DNA of 64,000 nucleotides from Deinococcus multiflagellatus. Its GTDB lineage: Bacteria > Deinococcota > Deinococci > Deinococcales > Deinococcaceae. Shown here one piece after another: positions 1 to 10,622 of this stretch. The DNA lies in contig NZ_JAIQXV010000023.1 of NCBI RefSeq assembly GCF_020166415.1, positions 9,070 through 73,069 of the forward strand, read 5' to 3'. The position numbers and the translations under genes were made by a program. Every line of letters begins with the position of its first letter. Position 1 is the first letter of the stretch. The notes under the pieces are model-generated. The model saw only the letters and a list, made by a program, of their open reading frames with translations, was not told where the DNA came from and did no database searches.

Positions 1-51
1 GTCACCCGCTACATGGCTGGGCAAGGTGTCCAGCTCGACACCATCCTTTGA
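1..51 (+). CDS. possible C-terminal tail of a gene entering from the left
   Basis: Frame 1 is open from the first base and stops at TGA 49-51, giving 16 residues ending in GVQLDTIL. It could be the end of a gene truncated by the window edge. It is too short to assign, and chance openness is quite possible. Confidence 0.2.
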   Translation, partial: VTRYMAGQGVQLDTIL

Positions 52-231
52 ATCTCTAGGGGAACCCAGACTGCCACATGATCCGGAAACCCGACGAAGA
101 TGGCGGTGGTGCACCGGTCACCTGTGCTGATCAAGCATTCCTCAGGCGGTGGCCACAGGATGAAAGCGCACTTTGAAGACGTCCTGGACGCGCCGCTTCC
201 GCCGCCGGCTGCTGATCATGGACAACCCGGT

Positions 232-1806
232 TCATCGGCCATACAGCGGACCCGTGGACTGACAACGCTCCCCGTGGTCAGCTCTCGTATCGAGGGCTTG
301 ACTGGAGATCGGGCGGAGCGAAATCCCCGGATTGCGGATCAGCCTGGCACCGGCCATCAGCAGTGCCAGTGCGCTTGCCCATACGACCCAGTTGCCGTAC
401 AGCACGAAGGGCGTGCGAATTGTCGAGAGATCAAAGGTGACCCGGTAGGCGCCCCGCGCGCCCCGGGGCGCGCGAAACCGGACCTGGCCCCAGGGGTCAA
501 TGACTGCGCTGACCCCGTCGTTCCCGGCGCGCAGCAGAAACCGCCGGGTTTCGATGGCGCGCAGGCGGCCCATCTGAAAATGCTGTTCGGCCCCTGCCCC
601 CTGCCCAAACCACGCGTCGTTGGAGAGCACAACGAGCAGGTTGGCTCCGGCCCGCACGGCCTGCCGACTGAGCTGCCCAAACACGGACTCGTAGCAAATG
701 CTCACCCCCGCGCGCAGGTCCCGCACGGGCAGCACGTTCAGCAGCCTTCCAGGGGTCAGGCTGGTGTACCCGGCCATCCCCAGGCTCCTCAAGACAGGGG
801 TATAGAGCCCCCCCAGCACACCTGAGAAAGGCAAACGCTCCCCGAATGGCACCAGGACGCGTTTGTCCTGCCGCCCCGTGACCTCGCCGTCCACACCGTA
901 GGCGCTGTTGCGCGCCTGGCCGGGCACATCGCCCGGGGCACCGAGCAGCAGGGGAACGCCCAGGCCCCGGAGGGCGGGCAGCACCCCCGGATCGGAGGCG
1001 GGCAGCGGACTCGCCGTCTCCGGCCACACGGCCAGGTCCGCTTCCCCTGAACGCAGAGCGCGCCGCGTCAGATCAAGGTAAATCTGGAACTCATTGAGGG
1101 TGCGCCCCTGGGCCTTGAGGCGCGGATCGATCGCCCCCTGCACGAGCACAGCGGTCCGGGGAGCGGGCGTGATGGGGGGCGTGACTTCCCGGCCCCACAC
1201 GAGGCCAGCGCCCCAGACCGCCAGCCCCATCAGGAGAACAGGAGGACGGCTGCCCCCCAGACCGGCCAGGACGCTGGCGGTTCCGGTCACCAGCAGCGTG
1301 AGAAGCGCGGCCCCACCGATGCTGGCGAGCTGGGCCAGTGGGGTCTGGATCAGGGCGTACCCGGGCGCGCCCCACGGGAAGGCCAGGGGACCTTGGGTGC
1401 GCAGCGCCTCGAGCAGGACCCAGGCAAGGGGCAGAGCGAGCAGGGTGCGGGGGCCGAAGGCCACCCGGGTAAGGGTCAGGGGCACTGCCCAAGTCAGCGC
1501 CGCAGCGGGCAGGACGAGCACGGTGAGGAGCCCACCCAGGGGCCCCAGCACGGCCGCCATGCTGATGGGCAGCCAGGCGAGGTGCACACCGAAAAAGGCC
1601 AGGGCGAACGCGAACGCATGCCGGAAAGCGCCCCACCCGGCCGTGCTGTGGGCCAGACGGTGGTGCAGCATCGCCAGCGGGAGTGGAGCGAGCACGGCCA
1701 ACGGTGACGGCAGGAACATCAGGCCCAGCATCACGCCGCCCAAGGCGTCCCCCAGCCAAGGGGGAGGGTTGAGTCGGGAACTCCACAAGGCAACACGGTC
1801 GTTCAC
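232..1806 (-). CDS. lnt: apolipoprotein N-acyltransferase
   Basis: Integral membrane enzyme that adds the third acyl chain to the N-terminal Cys of lipoproteins, the last step of lipoprotein maturation. The N-terminal ~200 residues contain about six hydrophobic segments. The C-terminal half is a nitrilase-like domain with the expected Glu-Lys-Cys triad: WPETASPLP (E near residue 265), DKRVLVPFGERLPF (K near 317) and ICYESVF (C near 374). A last hydrophobic helix (VLYGNWVVWASALALLM) is followed by an unusually long polar tail. Family length is about 500 residues, so this copy (~524 aa) looks intact. An upstream GTG at 1815 is in frame, but it overlaps the -10 box. GTG 1806, 7 nt after TAGGGT, fits a leaderless transcript and is preferred. 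The family is certain; the start is inferred. Confidence 0.93.
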   Translation of the reverse strand: MNDRVALWSSRLNPPPWLGDALGGVMLGLMFLPSPLAVLAPLPLAMLHHRLAHSTAGWGAFRHAFAFALAFFGVHLAWLPISMAAVLGPLGGLLTVLVLPAAALTWAVPLTLTRVAFGPRTLLALPLAWVLLEALRTQGPLAFPWGAPGYALIQTPLAQLASIGGAALLTLLVTGTASVLAGLGGSRPPVLLMGLAVWGAGLVWGREVTPPITPAPRTAVLVQGAIDPRLKAQGRTLNEFQIYLDLTRRALRSGEADLAVWPETASPLPASDPGVLPALRGLGVPLLLGAPGDVPGQARNSAYGVDGEVTGRQDKRVLVPFGERLPFSGVLGGLYTPVLRSLGMAGYTSLTPGRLLNVLPVRDLRAGVSICYESVFGQLSRQAVRAGANLLVVLSNDAWFGQGAGAEQHFQMGRLRAIETRRFLLRAGNDGVSAVIDPWGQVRFRAPRGARGAYRVTFDLSTIRTPFVLYGNWVVWASALALLMAGARLIRNPGISLRPISSQALDTRADHGERCQSTGPLYGR

Positions 1807-1845
1807 GCGCCGCACCCTACGGGAGTCGTGTTCAGATGCGGTAAA
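1807..1845 (-). promoter_or_regulatory. lnt promoter with OmpR-like direct repeat
   Basis: Read on the minus strand: TTTACC (1845-1840), 5 nt, TGAACA (1834-1829), 9 nt, TAGGGT (1819-1814), then 7 nt to GTG 1806. The same geometry recurs twice at 10524-10609. The TTTACC half is part of a perfect palindrome GTAAAGCTTTAC (1841-1852). The 11-bp repeat period in place of a -35 box is typical of sites for OmpR/PhoP-class response regulators. The regulator itself is not in the window. Confidence 0.6.
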
Positions 1846-1852
1846 GCTTTAC

Positions 1853-2234
1853 ACGACGCCAACACGTCCCACCTAAGCTCGCGGTGGAGGAACCTGACAT
1901 GTCCACCCGCCCTTGCCCGCCCGCTTCCCTGCCGTCCACCCAGCTGGGGTCCACGTGACCTCGCCACGTCCCCGCCGCAGACGGGCGGGTCCTTGGCTGG
2001 GGACAGTCCTGCTGATTCTGACGGTGCTGGGCTCGGCCTAGCTCGCCCGCTCATTGTCAGCGTCGGACATTTTCTCGTGTGGGTGCAGCAATTTCGCTGG
2101 GATGTGCGGAGCGATCCATTGGGTGAGGCGCGTTACTGCGGCTGAAAGCGGGAGGAAAGTGAGATCGAGAGGGCTCATGAGCCCTCTCCCTAGCGCCTTT
2201 CTAGCCGCCCTTGTCAACCCCTATTCGCGGTAAT
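1853..2234. other. gene-poor stretch between lnt and an IS remnant
   Basis: No convincing complete gene. A GTG at 1955 opens a 28-codon frame to 2041 encoding a basic start followed by a hydrophobic segment (TVLLILTVLGSA), which looks like the N-terminal anchor of a membrane or secreted protein cut short by a stop. It could be the remnant of a gene damaged when the adjacent IS arrived. The rest (2042-2234) shows nothing recognisable. Confidence 0.35.
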
Positions 2235-2465
2235 TTATTGCTCCCGCTGGACATTGGCATCCGTCAGGTGACGAGGGCGTTGAATGTACCGGATCCGCTG
2301 CCAGGCTGTCACGAGCTTCGCCTTCAGGAAGGAGACCGAGCGGGCACAGCAGTTGCCCAGCACATTCCGCTTCACATACGCCCACACCAGCTCGATTGGG
2401 TTCAACTCCGGGGCGTACGGTGGCAAAAACACCAAAGACAGGCGTTTTACTGTTCCAGAGATGGT
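2235..2465 (-). pseudogene. IS630-family transposase remnant (C-terminal fragment)
   Basis: The 66-residue open part contains FLPPYAPELNPIELVWAYVK, the signature around the last catalytic acidic residue of IS630/Tc1-type DDE transposases. The frame continues upstream for about ten plausible residues (TISGTVKRLSL) and then meets an in-frame TAA at 2466-2468. The N-terminal catalytic domain is missing, as are recognisable terminal repeats. It is a decayed insertion sequence, not a functional gene. Confidence 0.8.
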
Positions 2466-2551
2466 TTATGGCGAATCAGCCTCGGCGGGACGTGTCGTCC
2501 CACAACGCGGCGCGGAATTTCTGGCCCTCCCGGGGTGCGGTCCCATAAACA

Positions 2552-2584
2552 GACGCCGACAGCACACCGTGTGCTGTCGGCGTC
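2552..2584 (-). terminator. strong hairpin after the 2596-3006 gene
   Basis: Perfect 15-bp inverted repeat (2552-2566 with 2570-2584) around a CCG loop, 12 bp beyond the stop codon of the minus-strand gene. Its position and perfect stem suggest a transcription terminator, although there is no long U tract. Confidence 0.6.
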
Positions 2585-2595
2585 CGGCCCCTCGC

Positions 2596-3006
2596 TTACG
2601 CGGGGCTCAGGGCGCGCACAAGATCCGTCAGCAGTTCCTCGGCCTTCTCGTACCCCGGGCGCAGGTACACCATGCCAAACGTAGTCCAGTCCTGCACGGC
2701 CGCCACCTCCTGATCATTCTCGCGCAGCTTCAGGTGCGGGTACAGGCCGTACTCGACGTAGCAGCCGTACCCGTCCGCCACGGTTTCCAGGGCGTGGGTG
2801 TTCTCGTCCGTCCAGGTCAACACGAATGGCAGGGCGAAGCAGGGCTTGCCGCACGAGCCGCCCATGCCAACCAGCGGCAGGCCAGCCACGGTGGGGGTCT
2901 CGTCCCGCAGGCGGGTGCGGTCCAGGAAGGCGAAGCGGTCACGGGCCACGTCCCGGCTGGGGAGTTTCTGAGCAGCAATCCAGGGGCCAACCGTCAATTT
3001 GGGCAT
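2596..3006 (-). CDS. unknown protein, paralogue of the 3056-3487 product
   Basis: 136 residues, no signal peptide or membrane segment, family not recognised. It shares several blocks with the next gene: GSCGKP-FALP in the middle, CYVEYG, and VQDWT-FG-VY near the C-terminus. The conserved Cys in GSCGKP and CYVEYG are shared by both copies and could be structural or metal-binding. It lies 49 bp after its paralogue on the same strand and ends before a strong hairpin, so the pair is probably one transcript. Its position downstream of copA hints at a metal or redox role, but this is only context. Confidence 0.75.
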   Translation of the reverse strand: MPKLTVGPWIAAQKLPSRDVARDRFAFLDRTRLRDETPTVAGLPLVGMGGSCGKPCFALPFVLTWTDENTHALETVADGYGCYVEYGLYPHLKLRENDQEVAAVQDWTTFGMVYLRPGYEKAEELLTDLVRALSPA

Positions 3007-3055
3007 ACGAATCTCCAGGGAAGAAGGGGGAGGGCAAGGGTCGGGCGGTGTGGCG

Positions 3056-3487
3056 TCACGGCGCGGTGCTCTCCGGAGTGTCCTCCGGCTGAAGGGTAAC
3101 GGTCAGGTCGCGCAGCAACGTGTCCGCGAGGGGGTACTCCGCCCGCACGTACACCACCCCGAACGGCGTCCAGTCCTGCACGGCGAGCAGTTCGCGGTCG
3201 TCCACCCGCCGTTTGAGGTGCGCGAGCTGGCCATACTCGACGTAACAGAAGTGCTGCTCGGCCAGGTGCTCGAGTCGGTCCAGCGCCGCTTCGGTCCAGG
3301 TCAGCGGGTACGGCAGGGCGAACGCGGGTTTCCCGCAGGAACTGCCGACCCCCAGAAACGTCAGGCCCTGCTCGGGGTCCACCGCGGCACGCATCTGGGC
3401 CCGCTCCAGGAAGCTGCGCCGGCACTGGGCGTGCTTGACATGCCGCCGCAAATGCTGCATCAGGGCCGCGACCTTCAGTTTCGCCAT
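3056..3487 (-). CDS. unknown protein, paralogue of the 2596-3006 product
   Basis: 143 residues, soluble. It has the same GSCGKP-FALP, CYVEYG and VQDWTPFGVVY blocks as the downstream gene, with a more divergent, basic N-terminus (HLRRHVKHAQCRRSF). The pair arose by tandem duplication. It starts 16 bp after the copA stop codon on the same strand, so it is likely read through from the copper-regulated copA promoter. Function unknown. Confidence 0.78.
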   Translation of the reverse strand: MAKLKVAALMQHLRRHVKHAQCRRSFLERAQMRAAVDPEQGLTFLGVGSSCGKPAFALPYPLTWTEAALDRLEHLAEQHFCYVEYGQLAHLKRRVDDRELLAVQDWTPFGVVYVRAEYPLADTLLRDLTVTLQPEDTPESTAP

Positions 3488-3503
3488 GGCACGTCACCTC
3501 CGT

Positions 3504-6020
<2,517 letters not shown>

Positions 6021-6091
6021 GGATTCCTCCAATCCCCCCCAGGGGGGTTCCTTCTGAGGGCAGCATAGACCCTGGGGGAGGGGGAATGCAA
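6021..6091 (-). promoter_or_regulatory. copA promoter and GC-rich operator
   Basis: On the minus strand, TTGCAT (6091-6086), 18 nt, TATGCT (6067-6062). The spacer is an almost pure C tract ending CCCAGGG. A second inverted C/G tract (CCCCCC-A/T-GGGGGG, about 6034-6047) lies between the -10 box and the start. Such C-tract/G-tract sites are typical CsoR operators, and csoR is encoded next door. Confidence 0.65.
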
Positions 6092-6141
6092 GATGCCGCC
6101 AGGAAAAGCCTGTGTTTTCGGCTCTCCCTTCTTCAGTCCTC

Positions 6142-6182
6142 TTGACACCCCAGGGGGGAGGGTATAGCTTGGTGCCAGGAGG
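6142..6182 (+). promoter_or_regulatory. copZ-csoR promoter with CsoR-like operator
   Basis: TTGACA (6142-6147), 17 nt, TAGCTT (6165-6170). The spacer contains CCCCAGGGGGG, the same kind of G/C-tract dyad seen at the divergent copA promoter. A bound CsoR would occlude RNA polymerase. AGGAGGA follows just before the copZ ATG, so this transcript has a leader. Confidence 0.65.
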
Positions 6183-6188
6183 AAGACC

Positions 6189-6398
6189 ATGAACCAGATT
6201 GAATTGACCATCACCGGCATGACCTGCGGCCACTGCCAGAGCGGCGTCGCCAGCGCCCTGAAAAGCGTGCCCGGCGTCACGGACGCCCAGGTGGACCTCA
6301 AGACCGGCAAGGCCGTTGTGCAGGGCAGCGCCGACGCGCAGCACCTGATCACCGCCGTGCAGGACGAAGGGTACGGCGCGGCCGTTTCCCCCCAGTAA
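6189..6398 (+). CDS. copZ: copper chaperone
   Basis: 69-residue single heavy-metal-associated domain with the MTCGHC copper-binding motif (Cys13 and Cys16) and the usual ferredoxin-like length. It carries Cu(I) in the cytoplasm, presumably to CopA, which is transcribed divergently. A strong AGGAGGA ribosome site lies upstream. Its stop overlaps the next start (TAATG), so csoR is probably translationally coupled. Confidence 0.93.
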   Translation: MNQIELTITGMTCGHCQSGVASALKSVPGVTDAQVDLKTGKAVVQGSADAQHLITAVQDEGYGAAVSPQ

Positions 6399-6742
6399 TG
6401 CCCAGGGCGACGACCGCCAGGCCGCCTGCCCCCCATCCCCCTGAGGGGGAAGCCTGTCACACGAGCCAGCACCTCTGCATGCCCGAAGACAGTCGCCAGC
6501 GCGCCGCGCGTCGTCTCGCCATCGCCCGCGGTCACCTGGAAAGCATCCGCCGCTCCCTGGAGGATCCCGATGTCTACTGCGTGGACGTGTTGCGGCAGAT
6601 CAAGGCCGTGCAGGGCGCGCTCGACGGCGCGGCCAGCGTGGTCCTGCGCGGGCACCTCGAAGCGCACGTGGCGACCGCCGCCACCCGGGGCGACGGGCCA
6701 GAGATGGTGGACGAGCTCATGGACGTGCTCAAGTACATCTGA
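6398..6742 (+). CDS. csoR: CsoR-family copper-sensing repressor
   Basis: All-helical DUF156/CsoR family. The recognisable core runs from about residue 30 ([20 protein letters not shown]) to the end. Candidate metal ligands are Cys61 (YCVDVL), His86 and His90 (GHLEAH), with exactly the 25- and 4-residue spacing of the family. The third ligand is His, not the Cys of the Mycobacterium protein, which is the Cys-His-His pattern known from Thermus CsoR and close to RcnR. The start at 6398 overlaps the copZ stop. An internal ATG at 6479 is also possible, but would remove a His/Cys-containing segment (SQHLC) that could matter. It likely represses both divergent promoters. Confidence 0.88.
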   Translation: MPRATTARPPAPHPPEGEACHTSQHLCMPEDSRQRAARRLAIARGHLESIRRSLEDPDVYCVDVLRQIKAVQGALDGAASVVLRGHLEAHVATAATRGDGPEMVDELMDVLKYI

Positions 6743-6945
6743 GTGACGGCAAACCCCCTGTCAGGTTGCCAGGGTGAATAACGCGCCGTTGGCCAGCCGC
6801 CGCTGACGGACCCAGATCACATCCGGAACGCGGCGGTCCGCTTGCCCTTTTCCCGTCGTTGCCTGTTCACGGCCGCTGACCACCTCCGCCCTCCCGCTCC
6901 GGGACGAGCCCACGGGTTCGTCCCGGTGTTCCTGCGAGGCTGCCC

Positions 6946-7182
6946 ATGCCGCACGTCATCCTGTATGCCACGCCCACCTGCCCCGACTGCCACGCGCTGC
7001 GGCGCTGGTTTGCCCGCCACGGCGTCGCGTTTGAAGAACGCGACCTGACAAACCCGGCCGTCGCTGAAGAAGCAAAAGCGCGCTACGGCGTCCGGGTCGC
7101 GCCCATCACGGTCATCGGTGAACAGTTCTTCTACGGCACCTTCGACCAGCAGCGGCCCAAATTGGAAGCGCTGCTGAGTTGA
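6946..7182 (+). CDS. glutaredoxin-like protein
   Basis: 78-residue thioredoxin-fold protein with a dithiol CPDC active site (Cys12, Cys15), VAPITVIG containing the cis-Pro loop, and a C-terminal glutaredoxin helix. NrdH-redoxin/glutaredoxin size. It reduces disulfides, and the partner cannot be read from sequence. A GAGG site precedes the ATG. It stands alone 203 bp after csoR, so it is not clearly part of the copper operon. Confidence 0.88.
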   Translation: MPHVILYATPTCPDCHALRRWFARHGVAFEERDLTNPAVAEEAKARYGVRVAPITVIGEQFFYGTFDQQRPKLEALLS

Positions 7183-7462
7183 TGCCTGTGCGAGGGGAAC
7201 AGCCGGATGCACGGTGGATTCCTGCGCTGGTGACCCTGTCATGGGGGCGATCAGCGGTGCACCGCTCCACCGGTTCGGGCATGCACCCGGAACACGGCGC
7301 CGGCTGCTGGGCCGCACAACTGGCACCGGGACGAGTCCAGCCCAGAACGTCTGGTGCCACCGGACTGCCGTGAACCAGTGAAATCAAGGGCGACAGTCAA
7401 CCCGCCCATCGGTTGAAGTGAAGACTCGATTTGGAGCCTGCTAGATGGGTTGAACGTGCTTT
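7183..7462. other. intergenic stretch without a recognised gene
   Basis: About 280 bp between the glutaredoxin and a convergent minus-strand gene. Short open frames here have no ribosome site or recognisable motif. The part from about 7430 on is noticeably AT-richer, as is the 3' end of the following gene. Confidence 0.5.
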
Positions 7463-8269
7463 TTATTGATACGTTGGAGAAAAGAATTGAAATGTGGAAG
7501 AGAGCATCATATTCATTAAAAAGAGAAAGACGGATACCATGAGAATGAGCAGGCCCAACACAATCAACTGTCTTTGCCAGCGAGACATTTGCTTGATTCG
7601 GGCCTCATAGATGTTAAAGAGGCTGAAAATACCGCCCATGACGATGGCAAACACGATGAGCCAACGCGACGCCCACTCGGACTTCATCTTCCCCGCGTCC
7701 CTCATGCTGACCTGGGTGATGCCGGCAATGGACGCTGAAGGCACCAGCTGAGGGCGGCAATTTGACGTGAGAACCTGAATGAGCACTGTGTCATCGGGAT
7801 TCAGCAGTAAGGGCGCGAGAGCCACGCCCCCTGGAATCACGGTCACCCGCGCCCGCTCCCGCACATCCTGGGGCACCGCCCCAACGACGCGCTGCTCCAC
7901 CACTTCACACCGGTCGCCCAGGCGTAAGCGGAGAACCGTGCCCGGCGCAAAGAGGTCAGGTGTGATGGGCCGCGCGCCCGAGTTGGCCACCTTGATGACT
8001 GTCGCGTACACGTTTCTCGCTTCCTTGCCACCGACGGTCACGCGGACCTGTGAAGGCAGGGTGGAGCCCACGATCTGCGCCGCAGATTGAATGGTGGCGT
8101 CCAGCCGCAACCGTTGCTGGGCCGACGAGCTGAAGAGTTGGATGATGCCAAAGGCAATGGTGGCCAGCAGGGCCAGCAGCCCGAGAATATTGCTGAGATT
8201 CCAGGGCGAGGTCTTGGGCGCCGGCGCGTCCTCAGCCGCCGCGCGCTCCGCGCTTCGGTTCCGACTCAT
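7463..8269 (-). CDS. membrane protein of unknown function
   Basis: 268 residues. A charged Ala-rich N-terminus is followed by a membrane helix at about 25-47, a mostly beta-type extracytoplasmic region of about 150 residues (two Cys), and two more helices near 203-225 and 237-257. That gives one large loop between helix 1 and helix 2. No catalytic motif is visible and the family was not recognised. The last ~30 codons are AT-richer than the surroundings. Confidence 0.72.
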   Translation of the reverse strand: MSRNRSAERAAAEDAPAPKTSPWNLSNILGLLALLATIAFGIIQLFSSSAQQRLRLDATIQSAAQIVGSTLPSQVRVTVGGKEARNVYATVIKVANSGARPITPDLFAPGTVLRLRLGDRCEVVEQRVVGAVPQDVRERARVTVIPGGVALAPLLLNPDDTVLIQVLTSNCRPQLVPSASIAGITQVSMRDAGKMKSEWASRWLIVFAIVMGGIFSLFNIYEARIKQMSRWQRQLIVLGLLILMVSVFLFLMNMMLSSTFQFFSPTYQ

Positions 8270-8449
8270 GGTTGACGCCCATCACTGGACACGGTCCTGG
8301 CCCTTCTCATGCCGTCAGAGTACCGACTTTACCTCGTCCCTGGCAGACGCGCCGTGGACGTTGACCGCCGGGCATGGCGGTGACAGGCGACGGCACCGTG
8401 CAGCGGCGCAGAAGGCCTCCCTCTTGCCGGGCGACCTTCGGGCCCCCAC

Positions 8450-9523
8450 TTATTTCGGCCAGACGCGGTTCATCCACCCGGCCGGGTCGGTGCCTTCACC
8501 GCGCACCCGAAGTTCCAGGTGCAGGTGGGGGCCGGTGCTCAGCCCAGTGCTGCCCACTTCCCCGATCTTGTCGCCGCGCTTCACCCGCTGCCCCACCTTC
8601 ACCGTCACCCGGCGCTGGTGAAAGTACAGGCTGGTCACGCCGGCGCCGTGGTCCAGGATGACCAGGCCGCCGCGCACGGGGTACATCCCGGCCATGACGA
8701 CCGTGCCGTCATTGACGGCGCGGACCGCCGTGCCCGCCGGGGCGCGGTAATCCGTGCCGTAGTGGTACTGCACGGGACCGCCCGCCACGTAGGTGCGCGG
8801 CTGCCCGAACGCGCTGCTCTGCGCGCGGACCTGCACGGCGTCCTGGAAGGGCTTCGTCCAGACGGGCGGGGTTCGCAGGGCGTACGCGCGCTCCACCGCG
8901 GCGTCCTCCGCAGCGCGCGCCGGGTCCTGCAGTTTGCCGCTGATACTGGGCGGGAGGTTCAGGCGCTGGACCGGCTGGGGCAGACCCGCCACGGGGAGGC
9001 TGCGGCGCAGCACCTGCCCATCCAGCTCGATCTCGTAGATCAGCGGCGTGGCTTTGCCCAGCAGCACCCGGCCCAGCACGAGGAACGTGCCGTTGCCTGC
9101 AGGGACCGGCGTGAGGCGCTCGGCGGGCAGGCGCACATCCTCGCCCACTTCACTGGGGAAGTGGACGCGGGCCTCTGCCGCGCGCGGACCGGTGAGGCGC
9201 AGCGCAAAGGCGTCCCCCATGCGCAGGGTGGTCGGCGCGGTGACGTTCACGCCCGGCAGGGCCGGTGCAGGGGGCAGAGGCAAGGGCGAGGCAGGCGCCG
9301 GCGACGCGGACGTCGCGGCTTCACCGGGAAGGCGCAGGGTTTGCCCGACCTCCAGCGTGGTGCTGCTCAGGCCGTTGAGGCGCATGAGGTCCGCGACCGT
9401 GGTGCCGGAGGCGCGCGCGAGGCTGAAGAGGGTGTCGCCGGGTTTCACGGTGTACGCGCCCGCCATGCTGGTGAGCAGGGCGGCGCTCAGCAGGAGGGCG
9501 CGGTGCAGGGGCGTCAGGGTCAT
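8450..9523 (-). CDS. LysM-M23 family peptidoglycan endopeptidase
   Basis: 357 residues, secreted. Signal peptide ([14 protein letters not shown]), one LysM peptidoglycan-binding repeat ([17 protein letters not shown] to VGQTLRLP), a Pro/Ala/Ser linker, a beta-rich middle domain, and a C-terminal M23 zinc metallopeptidase domain with HYGTDY (near 254) and HLHLEL (near 333). It cleaves peptide cross-links in the cell wall. ATG 9523 is preferred over the longer frame because TGTGAGG lies at the right distance. It follows the hydrolase gene by 17 bp on the same strand, so the two probably form an operon. Confidence 0.92.
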   Translation of the reverse strand: MTLTPLHRALLLSAALLTSMAGAYTVKPGDTLFSLARASGTTVADLMRLNGLSSTTLEVGQTLRLPGEAATSASPAPASPLPLPPAPALPGVNVTAPTTLRMGDAFALRLTGPRAAEARVHFPSEVGEDVRLPAERLTPVPAGNGTFLVLGRVLLGKATPLIYEIELDGQVLRRSLPVAGLPQPVQRLNLPPSISGKLQDPARAAEDAAVERAYALRTPPVWTKPFQDAVQVRAQSSAFGQPRTYVAGGPVQYHYGTDYRAPAGTAVRAVNDGTVVMAGMYPVRGGLVILDHGAGVTSLYFHQRRVTVKVGQRVKRGDKIGEVGSTGLSTGPHLHLELRVRGEGTDPAGWMNRVWPK

Positions 9524-9540
9524 GGTTGCCTCACAGGGGA

Positions 9541-10485
9541 TCACAGGTGCGTCTTGAAAAAGGCGATGGATCGATCCAGCGCCGCTTTCAGGTTGCGGCT
9601 GAGGTCGTGGTTGTCGCCTGCGTACGTGTAGAAGGTCACGGGTTGCCCGGCGGCTTTCAGGCCACTGGCGAGCGACTGCGACAGACTGTAGGGCACGTGC
9701 GTGTCTCCGGTCGCGTGGTGCAGCTGCAGGGGCCGGCCCCGGAGGTCGGCCAGGTAGGCGTTCGGGGAGATGGCCCGGTAGGCGGCCGGGTTGCGCTCAG
9801 GACGGCCGAGGGTGGCGAGCAACCGGGCACGTGGATCGTTCGGGTCGCCGCGGCCCCATTGGGGCAGCGCTTTGAACAGCAGGTCGTACGGGCCGACCAC
9901 GCCCGCCCAGATGACGCCGGCCTTGATGTCGGGGCTCACGACCATGGCCCGCAGGGTGATGTGGCCGCCCATGGAGTGGCCCCACATGCCCAGGCGGGCC
10001 TTGTTCACGCCCTTGAGGGTCTTGAGGGAGGACGCGGCGTTCAGGACGTCAGTGGTGTACTCGGGGGACCAGTACGAGGTGCCGGCCGGCTGGCCCTGGG
10101 AACTCCCATGGCCCCGGTAGTCGGGCTTGAGCACCACGAAACCGGCGCGCGCGAAAGCGTCCACGTACGCGACGTACCGCTCGGTCGTGCGGTACTCGTT
10201 GGGGGGGATGTAGCCGTGGTTGAACACGATGGCCGGCCAGCCGCCTTTGGGGGGTGTGCCGGTGGGCACGGTGAGCAGGGCGTTGATGCGCAGGCCGTCG
10301 GACTGGTAGGACACGACGCGCCGGGTGTAGTTCGCGCCGGGGGTCAGGGTCTGCTGGGTGGTCAGGGCACTGCCGGGGTAGGTGCGGGCGCGCATGCGCT
10401 CGATGGACAAGGGGTGATCGGTGGTCTGGGCGGCGGTCAGCGGGCTGAGCAGGGCCAGCAGCAGGGCAGATCGGACGTGAAGCAT
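9541..10485 (-). CDS. secreted alpha/beta hydrolase (S9/prolyl-oligopeptidase-like)
   Basis: 314 residues with a signal peptide ([13 protein letters not shown]). The alpha/beta fold is evident: oxyanion HGY (FNHGYIPP), nucleophile in GHSMGG (Ser near 170), Asp in TGDTHVP and His in GDNHDLS complete the triad. It probably acts on peptides or esters outside the membrane. GGAGG precedes the ATG. It is transcribed with the M23 peptidase downstream, from a promoter with the TTTACA-N5-TTTACA repeat, so the two may be an envelope-stress pair. Confidence 0.88.
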   Translation of the reverse strand: MLHVRSALLLALLSPLTAAQTTDHPLSIERMRARTYPGSALTTQQTLTPGANYTRRVVSYQSDGLRINALLTVPTGTPPKGGWPAIVFNHGYIPPNEYRTTERYVAYVDAFARAGFVVLKPDYRGHGSSQGQPAGTSYWSPEYTTDVLNAASSLKTLKGVNKARLGMWGHSMGGHITLRAMVVSPDIKAGVIWAGVVGPYDLLFKALPQWGRGDPNDPRARLLATLGRPERNPAAYRAISPNAYLADLRGRPLQLHHATGDTHVPYSLSQSLASGLKAAGQPVTFYTYAGDNHDLSRNLKAALDRSIAFFKTHL

Positions 10486-10523
10486 GGGAACCTCCAGAGA
10501 AGGGCGTGGGGAAGCGTCCGCCC

Positions 10524-10555
10524 ACCCTACGGGCCGGCTGTAAAGCTCGTGTAAA
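10524..10555 (-). promoter_or_regulatory. hydrolase/M23 operon promoter with TTTACA direct repeat
   Basis: On the minus strand: TTTACA (10555-10550), 5 nt, TTTACA (10544-10539), 9 nt, TAGGGT (10529-10524). Spacing is identical to the lnt promoter and to the divergent promoter at 10578-10609. It is a candidate site for an OmpR/PhoP-class activator. Confidence 0.62.
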
Positions 10556-10577
10556 GGGGGCCACTGGACGCCCGGGC

Positions 10578-10609
10578 TTTACAGAAGCTGAACAGGTCCG
10601 GCGTACGGT
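10578..10609 (+). promoter_or_regulatory. divergent promoter for the membrane-protein pair
   Basis: TTTACA (10578-10583), 5 nt, TGAACA (10589-10594), 9 nt, TACGGT (10604-10609). This is the third instance of the same geometry. The start codon GTG 10623 lies 13 nt after the -10 box, so the transcript has little or no leader. Confidence 0.6.
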
Positions 10610-10622
10610 CGTGGGGATCACC

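Noticed and set aside
6021..6344. Longer N-terminus for copA in the open frame to 6344
   Set aside because: The extension would run antisense through copZ and the divergent promoters, and the metal-binding domain begins right at ATG 6020.
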